A stretch of 64,000 nt of DNA from DASREM01 sp035652095 (GTDB lineage Bacteria; Acidobacteriota; Terriglobia; Terriglobales; Acidobacteriaceae), in the NCBI GenBank assembly GCA_035652095.1, contig DASREM010000014.1, forward strand, positions 124,001-188,000, given 5' to 3'. This document shows positions 24,971-34,756 of the stretch, piece by piece (position 1 is the first letter of the stretch; every line of letters starts with the position of its first letter). A model generated the notes under the pieces. The model saw only the letters and a program-made list of their open reading frames with translations. It was not told where the DNA came from and did not search any database. The position numbers and the translations under genes are program-made.

Positions 24971-26212
24971 CTACTCGTAACGCAAGCTCTCGACAGGATC
25001 GAGCTTGGCAGCCCGCGTCGCTGGAACCGTACCGAAGATCACTCCTACGATGGTAGACACGACAATTGCGACGATTGCCGACAACCCGGAAATTGGCACC
25101 CGGTACTCGGTGAGGAAGCGAATCGAAAACGGCAGTGCCAGCCCGATGATAATGCCAATGATCCCGCCAATCAGGGAAATCAGAATTGCCTCCGACAGGA
25201 ACTGAAGTAGGATTTCCCTGTTGGTAGCGCCCATAGCCTTACGTATTCCGATCTCCCGAATGCGGGAGCTGACGGTGGCCAGCATGATGTTCATGATGCC
25301 GATCCCGCTTACCAAGAGCGTCACCGCCGCCACCAGCAGCAACACCAGCGTGAGCGCGTTTGCCGCTTTTTCAGCCACTGAAACCAGTTGCGTCAGGTTT
25401 TGAACGTTGTACACCGACTCGGCGCGATGCCGCGACTGAATCACGCGCTTGACTTGCTCGGTCGCCGATACCACCATGGCCGGGTCAGCCACGGAAAAGT
25501 AAATCTGTTTTACCGTCGGGGTGTCGGTGAAATACCGGCTTACCGTGTACGGAATCGCCATGGTGTTGTCCACCACTTCGGACTGGCCAAAGGTATCCAC
25601 CCGTTCCTTAAACGTGCCGATGATAGTAAACGGCAGTCCGCTGATTTTAATGATCCTGCCCACGGCCTCGTCCACGGTTCCGTACAAGGCAATCGCCATC
25701 TTTTCGGTGATCACGCCGACTTTGTTATGGGCCTGTTCATCCTGTTCGTCGAAGAACCGCCCCGACACCACCACCAGGTTTCGCACCACGCGGTAATCGG
25801 GGTACACGCCGAGGATCAGGATGTCGCGTTCTTTTCCGTTTCCGATGGGAATGCGGTCCGAAAGGGATGCCACCGGTGTAGCCGCAACGATTCCCGGGAC
25901 CTCTTCCTGTGCGGCTTTCATGTCATCGACCGTGAGCGGGTCCTGGGCCTGGTTGCCGATGCGCTCGGCGCCGCCCTGGTATTCCGCCTCGATCAGGTTA
26001 GCGCCGATGGCCTGAATCTGGTTCAACACATACTGCTTGCCCGTCATGCCAATCGTGACCACCAGGATCAGCGATGCCGTACCAATCACCATGCCCAGCG
26101 CAGTCAGCGCAAAGCGCACCTTGTTGCTACAGAAAGTTTCGTAGGCAAAGCTCAGAATCTCGCCGATTACGAATTTCGGCTTTTGTACCGGCGATGCCGT
26201 CGTTGTGGGCAT
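24971..26212 (-). CDS. ABC transporter permease, MacB/FtsX type
   Basis: A 413-residue permease with the MacB architecture. TM1 is near residues 34-56 (VRFALTALGMVIGTASLILVV), a periplasmic MacB-PCD domain of about 220 residues follows, and three C-terminal helices lie near 285-310, 330-360 and 375-398. The conserved cytoplasmic motif REIGIRKAMGATNREIL is present. The C-terminus ends ARLDPVESLRYE-like (AAKLDPVESLRYE), typical of the family. Partners would be an ATPase and a membrane fusion protein; neither is adjacent in the window, so it may use subunits encoded elsewhere. Mechanotransmission-type export is inferred. Confidence 0.92.
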   Translation of the reverse strand: MPTTTASPVQKPKFVIGEILSFAYETFCSNKVRFALTALGMVIGTASLILVVTIGMTGKQYVLNQIQAIGANLIEAEYQGGAERIGNQAQDPLTVDDMKAAQEEVPGIVAATPVASLSDRIPIGNGKERDILILGVYPDYRVVRNLVVVSGRFFDEQDEQAHNKVGVITEKMAIALYGTVDEAVGRIIKISGLPFTIIGTFKERVDTFGQSEVVDNTMAIPYTVSRYFTDTPTVKQIYFSVADPAMVVSATEQVKRVIQSRHRAESVYNVQNLTQLVSVAEKAANALTLVLLLVAAVTLLVSGIGIMNIMLATVSSRIREIGIRKAMGATNREILLQFLSEAILISLIGGIIGIIIGLALPFSIRFLTEYRVPISGLSAIVAIVVSTIVGVIFGTVPATRAAKLDPVESLRYE

Positions 26213-26494
26213 GGTTGGTTCTTTAGATGCTACCCGTTGCCTGGCAGAGGCGCAATTTCCACGCTGGTTAGAGCTTCGTTTTTTTTACCGCCTATCTTCG
26301 AATCGAGCCGACCGTCGGAGCGGTCCCGTTCCGATGAAGCAAGCTTCATTTGCATCGCCGGGGCCCGGTTGTTAGGATTTTAGAGTTCGAGCGCGAATCA
26401 AGAGCGCCACCCCGAAAGTCTTTCCGCTGCGTAGCGGTGAACGCTCCCGGACTGGCGGGTTGTCTGCCGGGTTTCAAAGCTGTCCTCCCTGTGA

Positions 26495-27964
26495 ATGCTG
26501 AAGCGTAAAGAAATTTTTCTTCTGCTGTCCTTGACGGTTGCCGCCATTCTGCTGCATGGATATCATCCCTGGGCAGAAGATGCCGAGATCTACATTCCGG
26601 GCGTTCTCCGGAGTTTGAATCCTCAGCTCTTCCCGCACGATCGTCCCTTCTTCGAGTCACACGCTCATCTCACGCTGTTCCCCAACCTTGTTGCCGGCCT
26701 GGTCGGTGTCACGCACTTGCCCATGGAGTGGGTGCTTTTGCTGGGACAGTTCGCGTCGGTGTTCCTGTTCCTCTATGCCTGCTGGAGGCTAAGTGGTATC
26801 TGCTTCAGTGATTCGGCGGCACGCTGTGCCGGAGTTATGTCCGTCGCTGCATTGCTCACTCTTCCCGTCGCCGGCACCGCGCTGTATCTCATGGACCAGT
26901 ACTTCAACCCGCGGAACATTGCTGCCTTTGCGGCGATCTTTGCCGTGGTTGCAACGCTTGAGCGGCGCTATGTTCACGCGTGTCTATGGCTGCTGTTTGC
27001 GGCTTCCGTTCATCCCCTGATGGCAGTTTTTGCCTGCTCGTATTGCGTGCTGTTGCCTCTCGTCAAAGCGGTCAATGTCCGGATCGAGCACGCCACTCCG
27101 GCGTTTGCCGGCATGATGCTGGTTACGCCATTCCTTGGCGAGTTGCAGACCCCTTCCCCCGCGTACCGCGCCGCTGCTGCCTTTCACTCTTTTCATTACG
27201 TGACCCGCTGGGCGTGGTACGAAGTGGTGGGCGCCATTGCGCCGGCACTCATCTTCTGGCTCTTTGCACGGCTCGCCCGCAAACGTCAGAGGCCCGCGCT
27301 GGAACTGCTCTGCCGCTCGCTGGTGGTATATGATCTCGTCTACTTTGTGGCGGCCGTGATCCTGGCCATTCCGGCCCGTTTCGAGAGTCTTGCCCGCATC
27401 CAGCCCTTGCGCAGTCTTCATCTGTTATATGGGCTACTCATCCTGATTGGTGGCGGATTACTCGGAGAATTCCTGTTGAAAACGCGGGCCTGGCGCTGGG
27501 TTCTCGTCTTCCTGCCGATTTGTGGCGGAATGTTTGCGGCGCAGGTGCAGTTGTTCGGGACCAGCGACCACGTCGAGATGCCTTGGACAGCGCCAAAGAA
27601 TGACTACGAGCAGGCTTTCCTGTGGGTGCGGCAAAACACCAGCACCGACGCCCTGTTCGCCCTGGATCCAGGATTCCTGCACGCACCAGGCGAGGATTCG
27701 CAGGGTTTTCGCGCCATTGCCCAGCGTAGCCGTTTAGCCGACGACTTCAAGGACAGCGGTGCCGTGAGCATGTTCCCCGCTCTGGCTGAAGAATGGTACG
27801 CGCAGACGGAGGCCCTGAAGAACTGGCAGAGTTTCGGCAAATCCGATTTCCAGCAGTTGCGGCAGCGGTACGGCGTCAGTTGGGTTGCGGTCCAGAGACC
27901 TCAGCCCATGGACCTGGATTGTCCGTATCAAAATAGGACTGTTTCTGTGTGCAAAATACAGTGA
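26495..27964 (+). CDS. Polytopic membrane protein, DUF6798-like
   Basis: A 489-residue protein with 10-12 predicted transmembrane helices and a soluble C-terminal tail of about 120 residues. The N-terminal loop HGYHPWAEDAEIYIPGVLRSLNPQLFPHDRPFFESHAHLTLFP resembles the acceptor-loop layout of GT-C glycosyltransferases. The C-terminal part EQAFLWVRQNTSTDALFALDP is of the kind seen after such membrane domains. I do not recognise a precise function. It is divergent from the MacB-type permease with a 282-base gap and is followed by the 2OG oxygenase on the same strand. Confidence 0.75.
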   Translation: MLKRKEIFLLLSLTVAAILLHGYHPWAEDAEIYIPGVLRSLNPQLFPHDRPFFESHAHLTLFPNLVAGLVGVTHLPMEWVLLLGQFASVFLFLYACWRLSGICFSDSAARCAGVMSVAALLTLPVAGTALYLMDQYFNPRNIAAFAAIFAVVATLERRYVHACLWLLFAASVHPLMAVFACSYCVLLPLVKAVNVRIEHATPAFAGMMLVTPFLGELQTPSPAYRAAAAFHSFHYVTRWAWYEVVGAIAPALIFWLFARLARKRQRPALELLCRSLVVYDLVYFVAAVILAIPARFESLARIQPLRSLHLLYGLLILIGGGLLGEFLLKTRAWRWVLVFLPICGGMFAAQVQLFGTSDHVEMPWTAPKNDYEQAFLWVRQNTSTDALFALDPGFLHAPGEDSQGFRAIAQRSRLADDFKDSGAVSMFPALAEEWYAQTEALKNWQSFGKSDFQQLRQRYGVSWVAVQRPQPMDLDCPYQNRTVSVCKIQ

Positions 27965-28091
27965 TAAAGTTCCATACGCGGTGCGCTGCAGTATGGTATG
28001 AGACAAAGCCGGGCGTGCAGGTTTCTGCATGCAACACTTGGGCTGCGGTTGAACTCAATGTTGTAATGGCCCATATCGAGGACCAAGGCTG

Positions 28092-28958
28092 ATGCCCTAC
28101 CTCCAATCCGTTGAGAAAGACTCTGCCCTGTTCCCGTACGCAAAATGGAGCGCCCAACTTCCCGCGTTGTCGCAACGGTATCGGCAGAACCATCCTGTCC
28201 CCCACGTTTTTCTTTCAGACTTTCTGGACCCTGATTTGGCCCGCACGCTGGCCGAGGAATTTCCCGCGCCGACCACCGAGGCCTGGATCCATTACCAGCA
28301 TCAGAACGAAAACAAATTGGGGATGACAAAGCGCGAGTTGTTTCCGCGCGCTCTTGGCGAAGTGGCGGACGAGTTGAATTCCCCGGATTTCGTGAACTGG
28401 TTGTGCGATCTGACCGGCATTCCCGGCCTGCTACCCGATCCTTCCCTCGAAGGCGGCGGCCTGCACCAGTCCGGGCCGGGCGGTTTTCTGAACCTGCATA
28501 GCGATTTCTCGCACCACCACTACCACAAGCACTGGCGCCGCCGGGTGAACTTGATTCTTTATCTCAACCCCGGCTGGCAGGAGAGTTGGGGAGGCGCCAT
28601 CGAGTTGTGGGACCAGCAGATGAAACACTGTGTCGCCAAGCTCCCGCCTCTGCTCAACCACGCCCTGATTTTCAATACCAGCGCCGCTTCCTTCCACGGC
28701 TTTCCTGAACCGCTCAAGTGCCCGCCGGGGAATTCAAGGAAGAGCCTGGCCTTCTATTACTACACCGAAGATCGCGACAAGAAGCCGCACCCGCGTTCCA
28801 CGAATTACCGGGCGCGCCCCGGCGACGGGCTGCGCAAGTCGGCCTTGATCTGGCTCGACAAGCAGGCGGTGGACCTCTACTCGCGGGCCAAGGCTCGATT
28901 TGGATTTACTGACGATTTCGCGAGCCGCGTGCTGGGACTTATTTCAGGAAAGAAGTAG
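28092..28958 (+). CDS. 2-oxoglutarate/Fe(II)-dependent oxygenase
   Basis: A 288-residue prolyl-4-hydroxylase-like dioxygenase. The iron-binding HxD is in LHSDFSHHHYHKHW near residue 137, the distal histidine in SFHGFPEPL near residue 206, and the 2-oxoglutarate arginine in NSRKSLAFYYYTED. The N-terminal half (PHVFLSDFLDPDLARTLAEEFP) matches the usual start of this fold. Substrate unknown: a small molecule, a protein residue or a glycan-linked group is possible given neighbouring glycosyltransferases. It ends one base before the convergent GT2 gene stop. Confidence 0.9.
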   Translation: MPYLQSVEKDSALFPYAKWSAQLPALSQRYRQNHPVPHVFLSDFLDPDLARTLAEEFPAPTTEAWIHYQHQNENKLGMTKRELFPRALGEVADELNSPDFVNWLCDLTGIPGLLPDPSLEGGGLHQSGPGGFLNLHSDFSHHHYHKHWRRRVNLILYLNPGWQESWGGAIELWDQQMKHCVAKLPPLLNHALIFNTSAASFHGFPEPLKCPPGNSRKSLAFYYYTEDRDKKPHPRSTNYRARPGDGLRKSALIWLDKQAVDLYSRAKARFGFTDDFASRVLGLISGKK

Positions 28959-28959
28959 T

Positions 28960-29763
28960 TCAGCCCGCCACATCCGCCGGTCCGCGTGCATAGTACGCCG
29001 GGGCGCCAGGCTCCAGCCGTCGCCCATTCTGGTTGAAGATCTTGAAGTGCCCGATTCCCCATCGCTGCAGGGCGAACTTCATCGTCGTTCCCAGGACTCC
29101 CAATCCGTACTTGACGCTGCGGCGGAAGTTGATGGAAGAGGCTTCCGCAAAATACTTCGTCGGACAGGACACTTCGCCAATGCGGAATCCGAAATGCACG
29201 CACTGGGCGAGCATCTGGTTGTCGAATACGAAATCGTCGGAATTCTCGCCCAGCGGCAAGGTGGTCAGCACCTCGCGGCTGAAGGCGCGATACCCGGTGT
29301 GATATTCCGAGAGCTTCACGCCCAAAAAAACGTTTTCAAACGCAGTAAGGAACCGGTTGGAAATGTACTTGTAAAGCGGCATGCCGCCGTGCAGGGCCTG
29401 CCCGCCAATGATGCGGGAGCCCAGAACGACGTCGTACACGCCATAGGCAATCATGCTTGCCATCGCAGTGACCAGCCGCGGAGTGTACTGGTAATCGGGA
29501 TGCAACATGATCACAACATCCGCACCCTCGGCGAGGGCTTCGCGATAACAAGTCTGCTGATTGCGCCCGTAGCCGTAGTTCTGGTCGTGAACAAACACCG
29601 GTATCCCTAGCTTTTGCGCCACCGCAACCGTCTGGTCCCGGCTGTAATCATCCACCAGGATGCGAATGTCCACCAGGTCGGGAAGTTCGCGAACCGTCGC
29701 CTCCAGCGTCTTCTCCGCGTTGTACGCGGGAAAAACCACGGCGATGCGTTTGCCGTTGATCAT
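28960..29763 (-). CDS. GT2-family glycosyltransferase (DPM1-like)
   Basis: A 267-residue soluble GT-A fold enzyme. The opening IAVVFPAYNAEKTLEATV binds the nucleotide; VDDYSRDQT and the metal-binding region VIMLHPDYQYTPRLV follow; SEYHTGYRAFSREVL is the acceptor-side motif common in polyprenyl-phosphate sugar synthases. No C-terminal membrane anchors are present, which fits DPM1/DPG-synthase-like enzymes that make a lipid-linked sugar. It may supply the membrane glycosyltransferase-like proteins encoded nearby; that link is inference. Confidence 0.9.
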   Translation of the reverse strand: MINGKRIAVVFPAYNAEKTLEATVRELPDLVDIRILVDDYSRDQTVAVAQKLGIPVFVHDQNYGYGRNQQTCYREALAEGADVVIMLHPDYQYTPRLVTAMASMIAYGVYDVVLGSRIIGGQALHGGMPLYKYISNRFLTAFENVFLGVKLSEYHTGYRAFSREVLTTLPLGENSDDFVFDNQMLAQCVHFGFRIGEVSCPTKYFAEASSINFRRSVKYGLGVLGTTMKFALQRWGIGHFKIFNQNGRRLEPGAPAYYARGPADVAG

Positions 29764-30103
29764 CCACTCAGTTCCATGGTTATAGAGGCCCTATCATAAC
29801 CCGCTTCCCTCCCGGAAGCGCCCTCGATCGTGACCGCTGTCCCTGCTTTTCTGATCCTCCTTGCTACTGATCCTTATCCCGGCGAGTATTCCTGTCGTTG
29901 CTTACCAAGCATGACGTCGTCCCGACACCGAGCGCAGCGAAGCTGGAGGGATCTCGCGTGCACACCGGCGAACCCTCCGCAGGGTCGTCGCGAGTCCATG
30001 AAACTGAAACGGATCAGTAAATCGCACCCTTTATTGATAAACTATTCTGACATTCTCAACTAAGCGCGCAGGCAAACCCTGCTCGCGTTATGCCTTGGAG
30101 TCC
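29764..30103. other. 340-base gap upstream of leuC
   Basis: No gene is supported. It separates the divergent GT2 gene from leuC, so it must carry promoters for both. It contains a REP-like element (29905-29962). I see no leucine-rich leader peptide that would indicate classical attenuation. Confidence 0.5.
29905..29962. repeat. REP-like element (GAGCGCAGCGAAG...GAGGGATCT)
   Basis: The stretch ACCGAGCGCAGCGAAG followed by TGGAGGGATCTCGCG resembles a widely dispersed intergenic repeat of many soil bacteria. There is only one copy in the window, so the identification rests on memory of the motif rather than on internal copies. Confidence 0.45.
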
Positions 30104-31516
30104 ATGTCCGAGAAACGTACTCTTTTTGAAAAAATCTGGGATGATCACTTAATCTGTACTCCGCCCGGCCGCCTGCCGCTCCTCTACATTGATCTTCATC
30201 TCGTTCACGAGGTCACTTCTCCGCAGGCCTTCGACGGACTGCGTCAGAATGGCAGGAAGGTACGCCAGCCACAGCGCACCATTGCCACCGTGGATCACAA
30301 TATTCCCACTGCTCCACGCGGCACGCCCATCACCGACCCGATCGCCGCCCGCCAGATTGAAGCCCTGCAGAAGAATTGCAAGGAGTTTGGTGTTCCCCTG
30401 TTCGACATGGATTCCCCCGATCAAGGCATCGTCCATGTCATCGGACCCGAACTTGGATTCACCCAGCCGGGGATGACCATTGTGTGCGGCGATAGTCACA
30501 CCAGCACGCACGGGGCGTTCGGCTCATTTGCATTCGGAATCGGCACCTCAGAAGTCGAGCACGTGCTGGCCACCCAGAGCCTGCCGCAGCGCAAGCCCAG
30601 GAACATGCTGATCCGCATCCATGAGAGACTGGCGGAAGGAGTAACGGCGAAAGATCTGGCCCTCGGCATCATCGGGCAGATTGGCACGGACGGTGCCACC
30701 GGCTATGTAGTCGAGTACGCCGGCGATGCAGTGCGTGCGCTCTCCATGGAAGGCCGGATGACTCTGTGCAACATGAGCATTGAAGCCGGAGCCCGCGCCG
30801 GCATGATTGCCCCTGACGAAACCACGTTCGCCTACCTCAAAGGCCGCCGTTTCGCTCCCCGGGGCACGGATTGGCAATCCGCGGTAGAGCGTTGGCGTAA
30901 CCTGCGCTCCGATGAGGGTGCGACTTACGACAAGGTTGTCGAAATCGACGCTTCCACGATGGCGCCATTCGTGACCTGGGGCACCAATCCTGCCATGGTG
31001 GTGCCCATTGATGGACGCATCCCGGAGCCTGCCGCCTTCCGCAACAACGGAGATCGCCAGGCTGCAGAACACATGCTCGAATACATGGGACTCCAGCCTG
31101 GCGTTCCGATCCAACAAGTCGCCATCGATCGCGTCTTCATCGGCTCCTGCACCAACTCGCGGCTGGAAGACTTGCGGATGGCGGCCCGGGTGGCCAGGGG
31201 ATATCACGTAAACCCCAAGGTGCGGGCCATGGTGGTCCCGGGATCGCAGGCGGTGAAACGCGCCGCCGAAGAAGAAGGACTGCACCAGACTTTCATTGAC
31301 GCTGGCTTCGAATGGCGCGAGTCGGGATGCTCGATGTGCCTGGGCATGAACCCTGATATCCTGCAACCCGCCGAGCGCTGCGCCTCGACCAGCAATCGGA
31401 ATTTCGAGGGCCGCCAGGGACGCGGAGGTCGCACCCATCTCGTCAGCCCTGCCATGGCTGCGGCCGCCGCGATTGCCGGGCATTTTACCGATGTCCGCCA
31501 TTGGCGTTTCCAGTGA
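30104..31516 (+). CDS. leuC: 3-isopropylmalate dehydratase large subunit
   Basis: With LeuD it isomerises 2-isopropylmalate to 3-isopropylmalate in leucine biosynthesis, using a [4Fe-4S] cluster. The 470-residue chain starts MSEKRTLFEKIWDDHLI. Cluster cysteines are visible in FIGSCTNSRLEDLR and in SGCSMCLGMNPD; the substrate-side motifs VDHNIPT, GDSHTSTHGAFGSFAFGIGTSEVEH and RGGRTHLVSPAMAAAAAI are intact. The ATG at 30104 has GGAG seven bases upstream. leuD follows after 7 bases, so the two subunits are made from one transcript. Confidence 0.97.
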   Translation: MSEKRTLFEKIWDDHLICTPPGRLPLLYIDLHLVHEVTSPQAFDGLRQNGRKVRQPQRTIATVDHNIPTAPRGTPITDPIAARQIEALQKNCKEFGVPLFDMDSPDQGIVHVIGPELGFTQPGMTIVCGDSHTSTHGAFGSFAFGIGTSEVEHVLATQSLPQRKPRNMLIRIHERLAEGVTAKDLALGIIGQIGTDGATGYVVEYAGDAVRALSMEGRMTLCNMSIEAGARAGMIAPDETTFAYLKGRRFAPRGTDWQSAVERWRNLRSDEGATYDKVVEIDASTMAPFVTWGTNPAMVVPIDGRIPEPAAFRNNGDRQAAEHMLEYMGLQPGVPIQQVAIDRVFIGSCTNSRLEDLRMAARVARGYHVNPKVRAMVVPGSQAVKRAAEEEGLHQTFIDAGFEWRESGCSMCLGMNPDILQPAERCASTSNRNFEGRQGRGGRTHLVSPAMAAAAAIAGHFTDVRHWRFQ

Positions 31517-31523
31517 GGAATTG

Positions 31524-32129
31524 ATGGGACCATTTCGCAAACATAAGGGACTGGTTGCGCCGCTGTACCGCGCCAACGTGGATACCGATCAGATCATCCC
31601 AAAGCAATTTTTGAAGCGCATCGAGCGCACCGGCTTTGGCGAATTTTTATTTCACGACTGGCGCCAGTCCAATAACGGAAAGACATTCGTGCTCGACCAG
31701 ACCCGTTACGACGGCTCCAGCATCCTGGTCGCCGGAAAAAATTTTGGCTGCGGCTCATCGCGCGAGCACGCCGTCTGGGCGCTGGCCGATTTCGGGTTCC
31801 GGGTGGTGATTGCACCATCGTTCGCCGATATCTTCGCCAACAACTGCGTCAAGAACGGAGTCCTGACGGTTGTGCTGAAAGAACAGGATGTTCCGGAACT
31901 CGCGCGCCGCGCCCAGGAGTTGCCTCATTACCAGGCCACTGTGGACCTGGAAAACCGCGAAGTCCGCGACGATCACGGCTTCTCCGCCGTGTTCCAGATT
32001 GATGAGTTCACGCGTCACTGCCTGCTGAACGGACTCGATGACATCGGGTTGACCCTGCAGAACGAGGCCGAGATCGCCGCCTACGAAGCCAAGCACCCTT
32101 GCCCTCCAAATTTCGAAGAGAGTTGGTAG
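31524..32129 (+). CDS. leuD: 3-isopropylmalate dehydratase small subunit
   Basis: A 201-residue swivelling subunit. Recognisable motifs are YRANVDTDQIIPKQFLK near residues 15-31, GKNFGCGSSREHAVWAL near 70-86 and SFADIFANNCVKNGVL near 98-113. The ATG at 31524 (MGPFRKHKGL) is preceded by GAGGAA and follows the leuC stop by 7 bases. An in-frame start inside leuC is rejected because it would add 17 atypical residues. After the stop lies a hairpin repeat shared with other sites in the window. Confidence 0.96.
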   Translation: MGPFRKHKGLVAPLYRANVDTDQIIPKQFLKRIERTGFGEFLFHDWRQSNNGKTFVLDQTRYDGSSILVAGKNFGCGSSREHAVWALADFGFRVVIAPSFADIFANNCVKNGVLTVVLKEQDVPELARRAQELPHYQATVDLENREVRDDHGFSAVFQIDEFTRHCLLNGLDDIGLTLQNEAEIAAYEAKHPCPPNFEESW

Positions 32130-32152
32130 ATGGCGCCTTGCGCGTGAAAGGC

Positions 32153-32212
32153 ACTAACCACCAAGGACACTAAGGTTCACGAAGGAAAGCGTGACTCGTC
32201 CTTGTGGTTTAC
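32153..32212. repeat. Single hairpin repeat unit between convergent genes
   Basis: AACCACCAAGGACAC (32156-32170), GTTCACGAAGGAA and then GTCCTTGTGGTTT (32198-32210) form an imperfect inverted repeat of the same family as at 24644-24965. It lies between the stops of leuD and the reverse-strand protease, where it may act as a bidirectional terminator. Confidence 0.8.
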
Positions 32213-32226
32213 GCGATGATTGCTCC

Positions 32227-34686
32227 CTAAACCGGCGGCCCGGCCGGCGCACCCGACCCCTTCACCTTCGGCGTATTCTGCTCCGGATTCTGAAGGAACA
32301 GCACGATCTGATGATCTATCTGCCGCAGAGTCGCACTCGGGGTCGCGGACTTCCTGATCGCGCCCTGCACGTCATGCACGCCCGCCAGCGCCGCCGCCCG
32401 GACCTCCGGAGTCGCATCGCTGTCAGCGGCCAGAATCATCAGCCGATCAGCAATTTCGCCCTGCACTACGCCCTGCAGATCTCCCTGCTGCGGAGTCTTG
32501 GCCGGAGCCGCGAATCCCTGCTTCACCAAGGCTGCAATCACGAAGGCCGGGGAAGGCTGGTTGGCGTCCTGACCGTTCAGGACCGCCAGCCGCTGCATCC
32601 GCTTCGGGTCGACAAGGCCTTTGACGATCAGGCTCGCCACCTCGCGTGCGCCATCCTGCGGGCTGAACAGGTAGTCCGCCGAAGATTCGAAGCCCTCCGG
32701 ATTGTGATCGCTGTTCTCTTCGGGCGCTAAAGCTCGCCACAAACCGGATGGGACCTCCAGTTCCGCCGGCGACATCGCCTGCATCATCAGAGCGAGGGCT
32801 TCTTTCTGCGCATTGGCCGGCCACGGGGTGATCGGCTTCTGCCCATCGCCCGCCAGCGAAAGTGGAATGGCCGCACCGCCCACGACGTTGATCGCCGATG
32901 CGAGCGCATAACGATGGAACAGGTACACCAGCGGAAAGCGCGCCGTCAGCATCGAGTTCGGTTCGCCAGGCCGCAGCATTTGCGGGCCATAGTGCGCCAG
33001 CAGCGCGTGGCGAACCGGAAGTACCTGTTTCAGCCAGTTCACCGGGTCGGTCCCGTCATCATAGGCATTCCAGCGTGGGTCCGAGTAGTTGCCCCATACC
33101 GTCCCCTCGGCAATCATCTCTTTGACGATTCCGTCGAGCCGTGCCCGCTCCTGCTCCGGCCCCGCAGTCGGCGCACCCTGGCTGTAACCCCACTGAATCG
33201 CGATCCGGTCATACGCGCCCACTCCCTGCATGTAAGCGTCGGAGAGATCAACCGATCCGTCGGCCCGAATTTTGATGCGCGGCGCAAAGTAGTCCATCAC
33301 CGATCCCCGTCCGTAGGTGCTGGCCACGAAATTATGGTCGAGCCCCAGCACATGCCCCATCTCGTGGCAGGTGAGCAGCGCCAGCCGGTTCTGCATGGCT
33401 TGCTCCTTGCTCACCTGGGGATCGAGATTGTCGAATGCGGCAAAGGCATCGAGCGCCGGCTCTTCTGAACTCCTTCCGGAGGGGACCGCCGCCTGCCAGT
33501 AGTTGTTCACCGTACGCATGCGGTGTGAATCAAGCTGCACCACCGCGTGAATGATCTCCCCCGTGCGCGGATCAACATGGGTTTGCCCTACCGACCAGCC
33601 GCGCCCGGAGCGATTGGTCCACTGAATCGTCGGGTAACGGACATCCAGCGGGCTGGCGCCTTCCGGCAGGTCTTCGACACGCATAGCGTTCTTGAATCCG
33701 GCTTGTTCGAAGGCAGCGTTCCACCACGCCGCCCCGCGCTTGGTTGCCGACCGCACCGGTTCCGGGATCGCTCGATCCACGTAAAAGACCAGCGGCTTTA
33801 CCGGCTCGCTCACGGCGGCGGTAGGGTCCTTCTTTTCCAGGCGCCAGCGGCTGATCCATTGCCGATTCAGCGGCTCGTCGAACGGCTGCGAGAAGTCCTG
33901 AAACTCCCGGCCGAAAAAACCCACCCTGGGGTCGCTCTGGCGTGGCTCGTAACCCGGGGCCGGCAATTGCACGAACGAATGATGCTCGCGCACGCTCAAG
34001 GCATGAGCGTCTGGCTGGTTCAGTTGTGTTTCGGAATCGGTGGTGAAGGTGAGCAGCGCCTCGATTTCGGTGTTCAAGGGAAAGCTCCCGCTGGCGTCGA
34101 GATCAATCACGCTACGCGATTCATCCAGTTGCCAGTTGGCGTGTGCCGACTGGTCGCGAATCATCATCCCACCGACTGCGCGGGTCGGATGTTTCAGCTG
34201 CGAGAGCAGGTCGTTGGCATCTCGCACCAGCAGAGGGTTGGCATTGATCAGCACCGTGCCCTCCTGCTCAGCCTCGATCGGCAATGCCGCAAGCACCGAC
34301 ACCGGAAAGCTCTCCTCGATCGAGTGCTTCAGGTCGGCGCTGCCCTCCGTAGCCCGAAACCTGGTGTTCTCCTCAATGACCAGCACCTTGTTCGCGACCC
34401 GGCGCAACCGGCACAGCCTGGACGACCCGAACGAGCTGCGGTCGGCAAATAATTCGATGGATCCGACACCGCTTCCCAGGGCCGTGAAATACAGGAATTC
34501 GCGGTGCAGCGCCGCCGAAGACAGCTCGAATAACACTTCTCCCTTCTTGTCATCCCAGTAATACGGAAAGAACCCCTCTTTCCGGGTGAGCCCCGTAACC
34601 CGGTCTTTGAACGAAGCAGCCGGGGAAGGCTGTGCCAGGGAAAGGCCCTGCAAGATCATGAGCAAGAGAAGGACGGTCCGTGTCAT
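32227..34686 (-). CDS. Secreted zinc-dependent metalloprotease (DUF5117/DUF4953 type)
   Basis: An 819-residue exported protein. The signal peptide is MTRTVLLLLMILQGLSLAQ. The zinc site is the extended metzincin-like motif HEMGHVLGLDH, with the first histidine at about residue 441, followed by the Met-turn-like GSVMDYFAPR. The N-terminal beta-rich region (KEGFFPYYWDDKKGEVLFEL) and the middle FYVDRAIPEPVRSATKRGAAWWNAAFEQAGFKNA segment are the usual layout of this large family. The start at 34686 is chosen for the signal peptide; 34704 is also possible. It is divergent from the esterase gene with only 70 bases between starts. Confidence 0.92.
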   Translation of the reverse strand: MTRTVLLLLMILQGLSLAQPSPAASFKDRVTGLTRKEGFFPYYWDDKKGEVLFELSSAALHREFLYFTALGSGVGSIELFADRSSFGSSRLCRLRRVANKVLVIEENTRFRATEGSADLKHSIEESFPVSVLAALPIEAEQEGTVLINANPLLVRDANDLLSQLKHPTRAVGGMMIRDQSAHANWQLDESRSVIDLDASGSFPLNTEIEALLTFTTDSETQLNQPDAHALSVREHHSFVQLPAPGYEPRQSDPRVGFFGREFQDFSQPFDEPLNRQWISRWRLEKKDPTAAVSEPVKPLVFYVDRAIPEPVRSATKRGAAWWNAAFEQAGFKNAMRVEDLPEGASPLDVRYPTIQWTNRSGRGWSVGQTHVDPRTGEIIHAVVQLDSHRMRTVNNYWQAAVPSGRSSEEPALDAFAAFDNLDPQVSKEQAMQNRLALLTCHEMGHVLGLDHNFVASTYGRGSVMDYFAPRIKIRADGSVDLSDAYMQGVGAYDRIAIQWGYSQGAPTAGPEQERARLDGIVKEMIAEGTVWGNYSDPRWNAYDDGTDPVNWLKQVLPVRHALLAHYGPQMLRPGEPNSMLTARFPLVYLFHRYALASAINVVGGAAIPLSLAGDGQKPITPWPANAQKEALALMMQAMSPAELEVPSGLWRALAPEENSDHNPEGFESSADYLFSPQDGAREVASLIVKGLVDPKRMQRLAVLNGQDANQPSPAFVIAALVKQGFAAPAKTPQQGDLQGVVQGEIADRLMILAADSDATPEVRAAALAGVHDVQGAIRKSATPSATLRQIDHQIVLFLQNPEQNTPKVKGSGAPAGPPV

Positions 34687-34756
34687 AAGCTCTGTCTTAT
34701 ACATCACGCCAGCATTACGGCTCAAACCCTCGCGTCCGATGGTATCCTTCCGCTTC

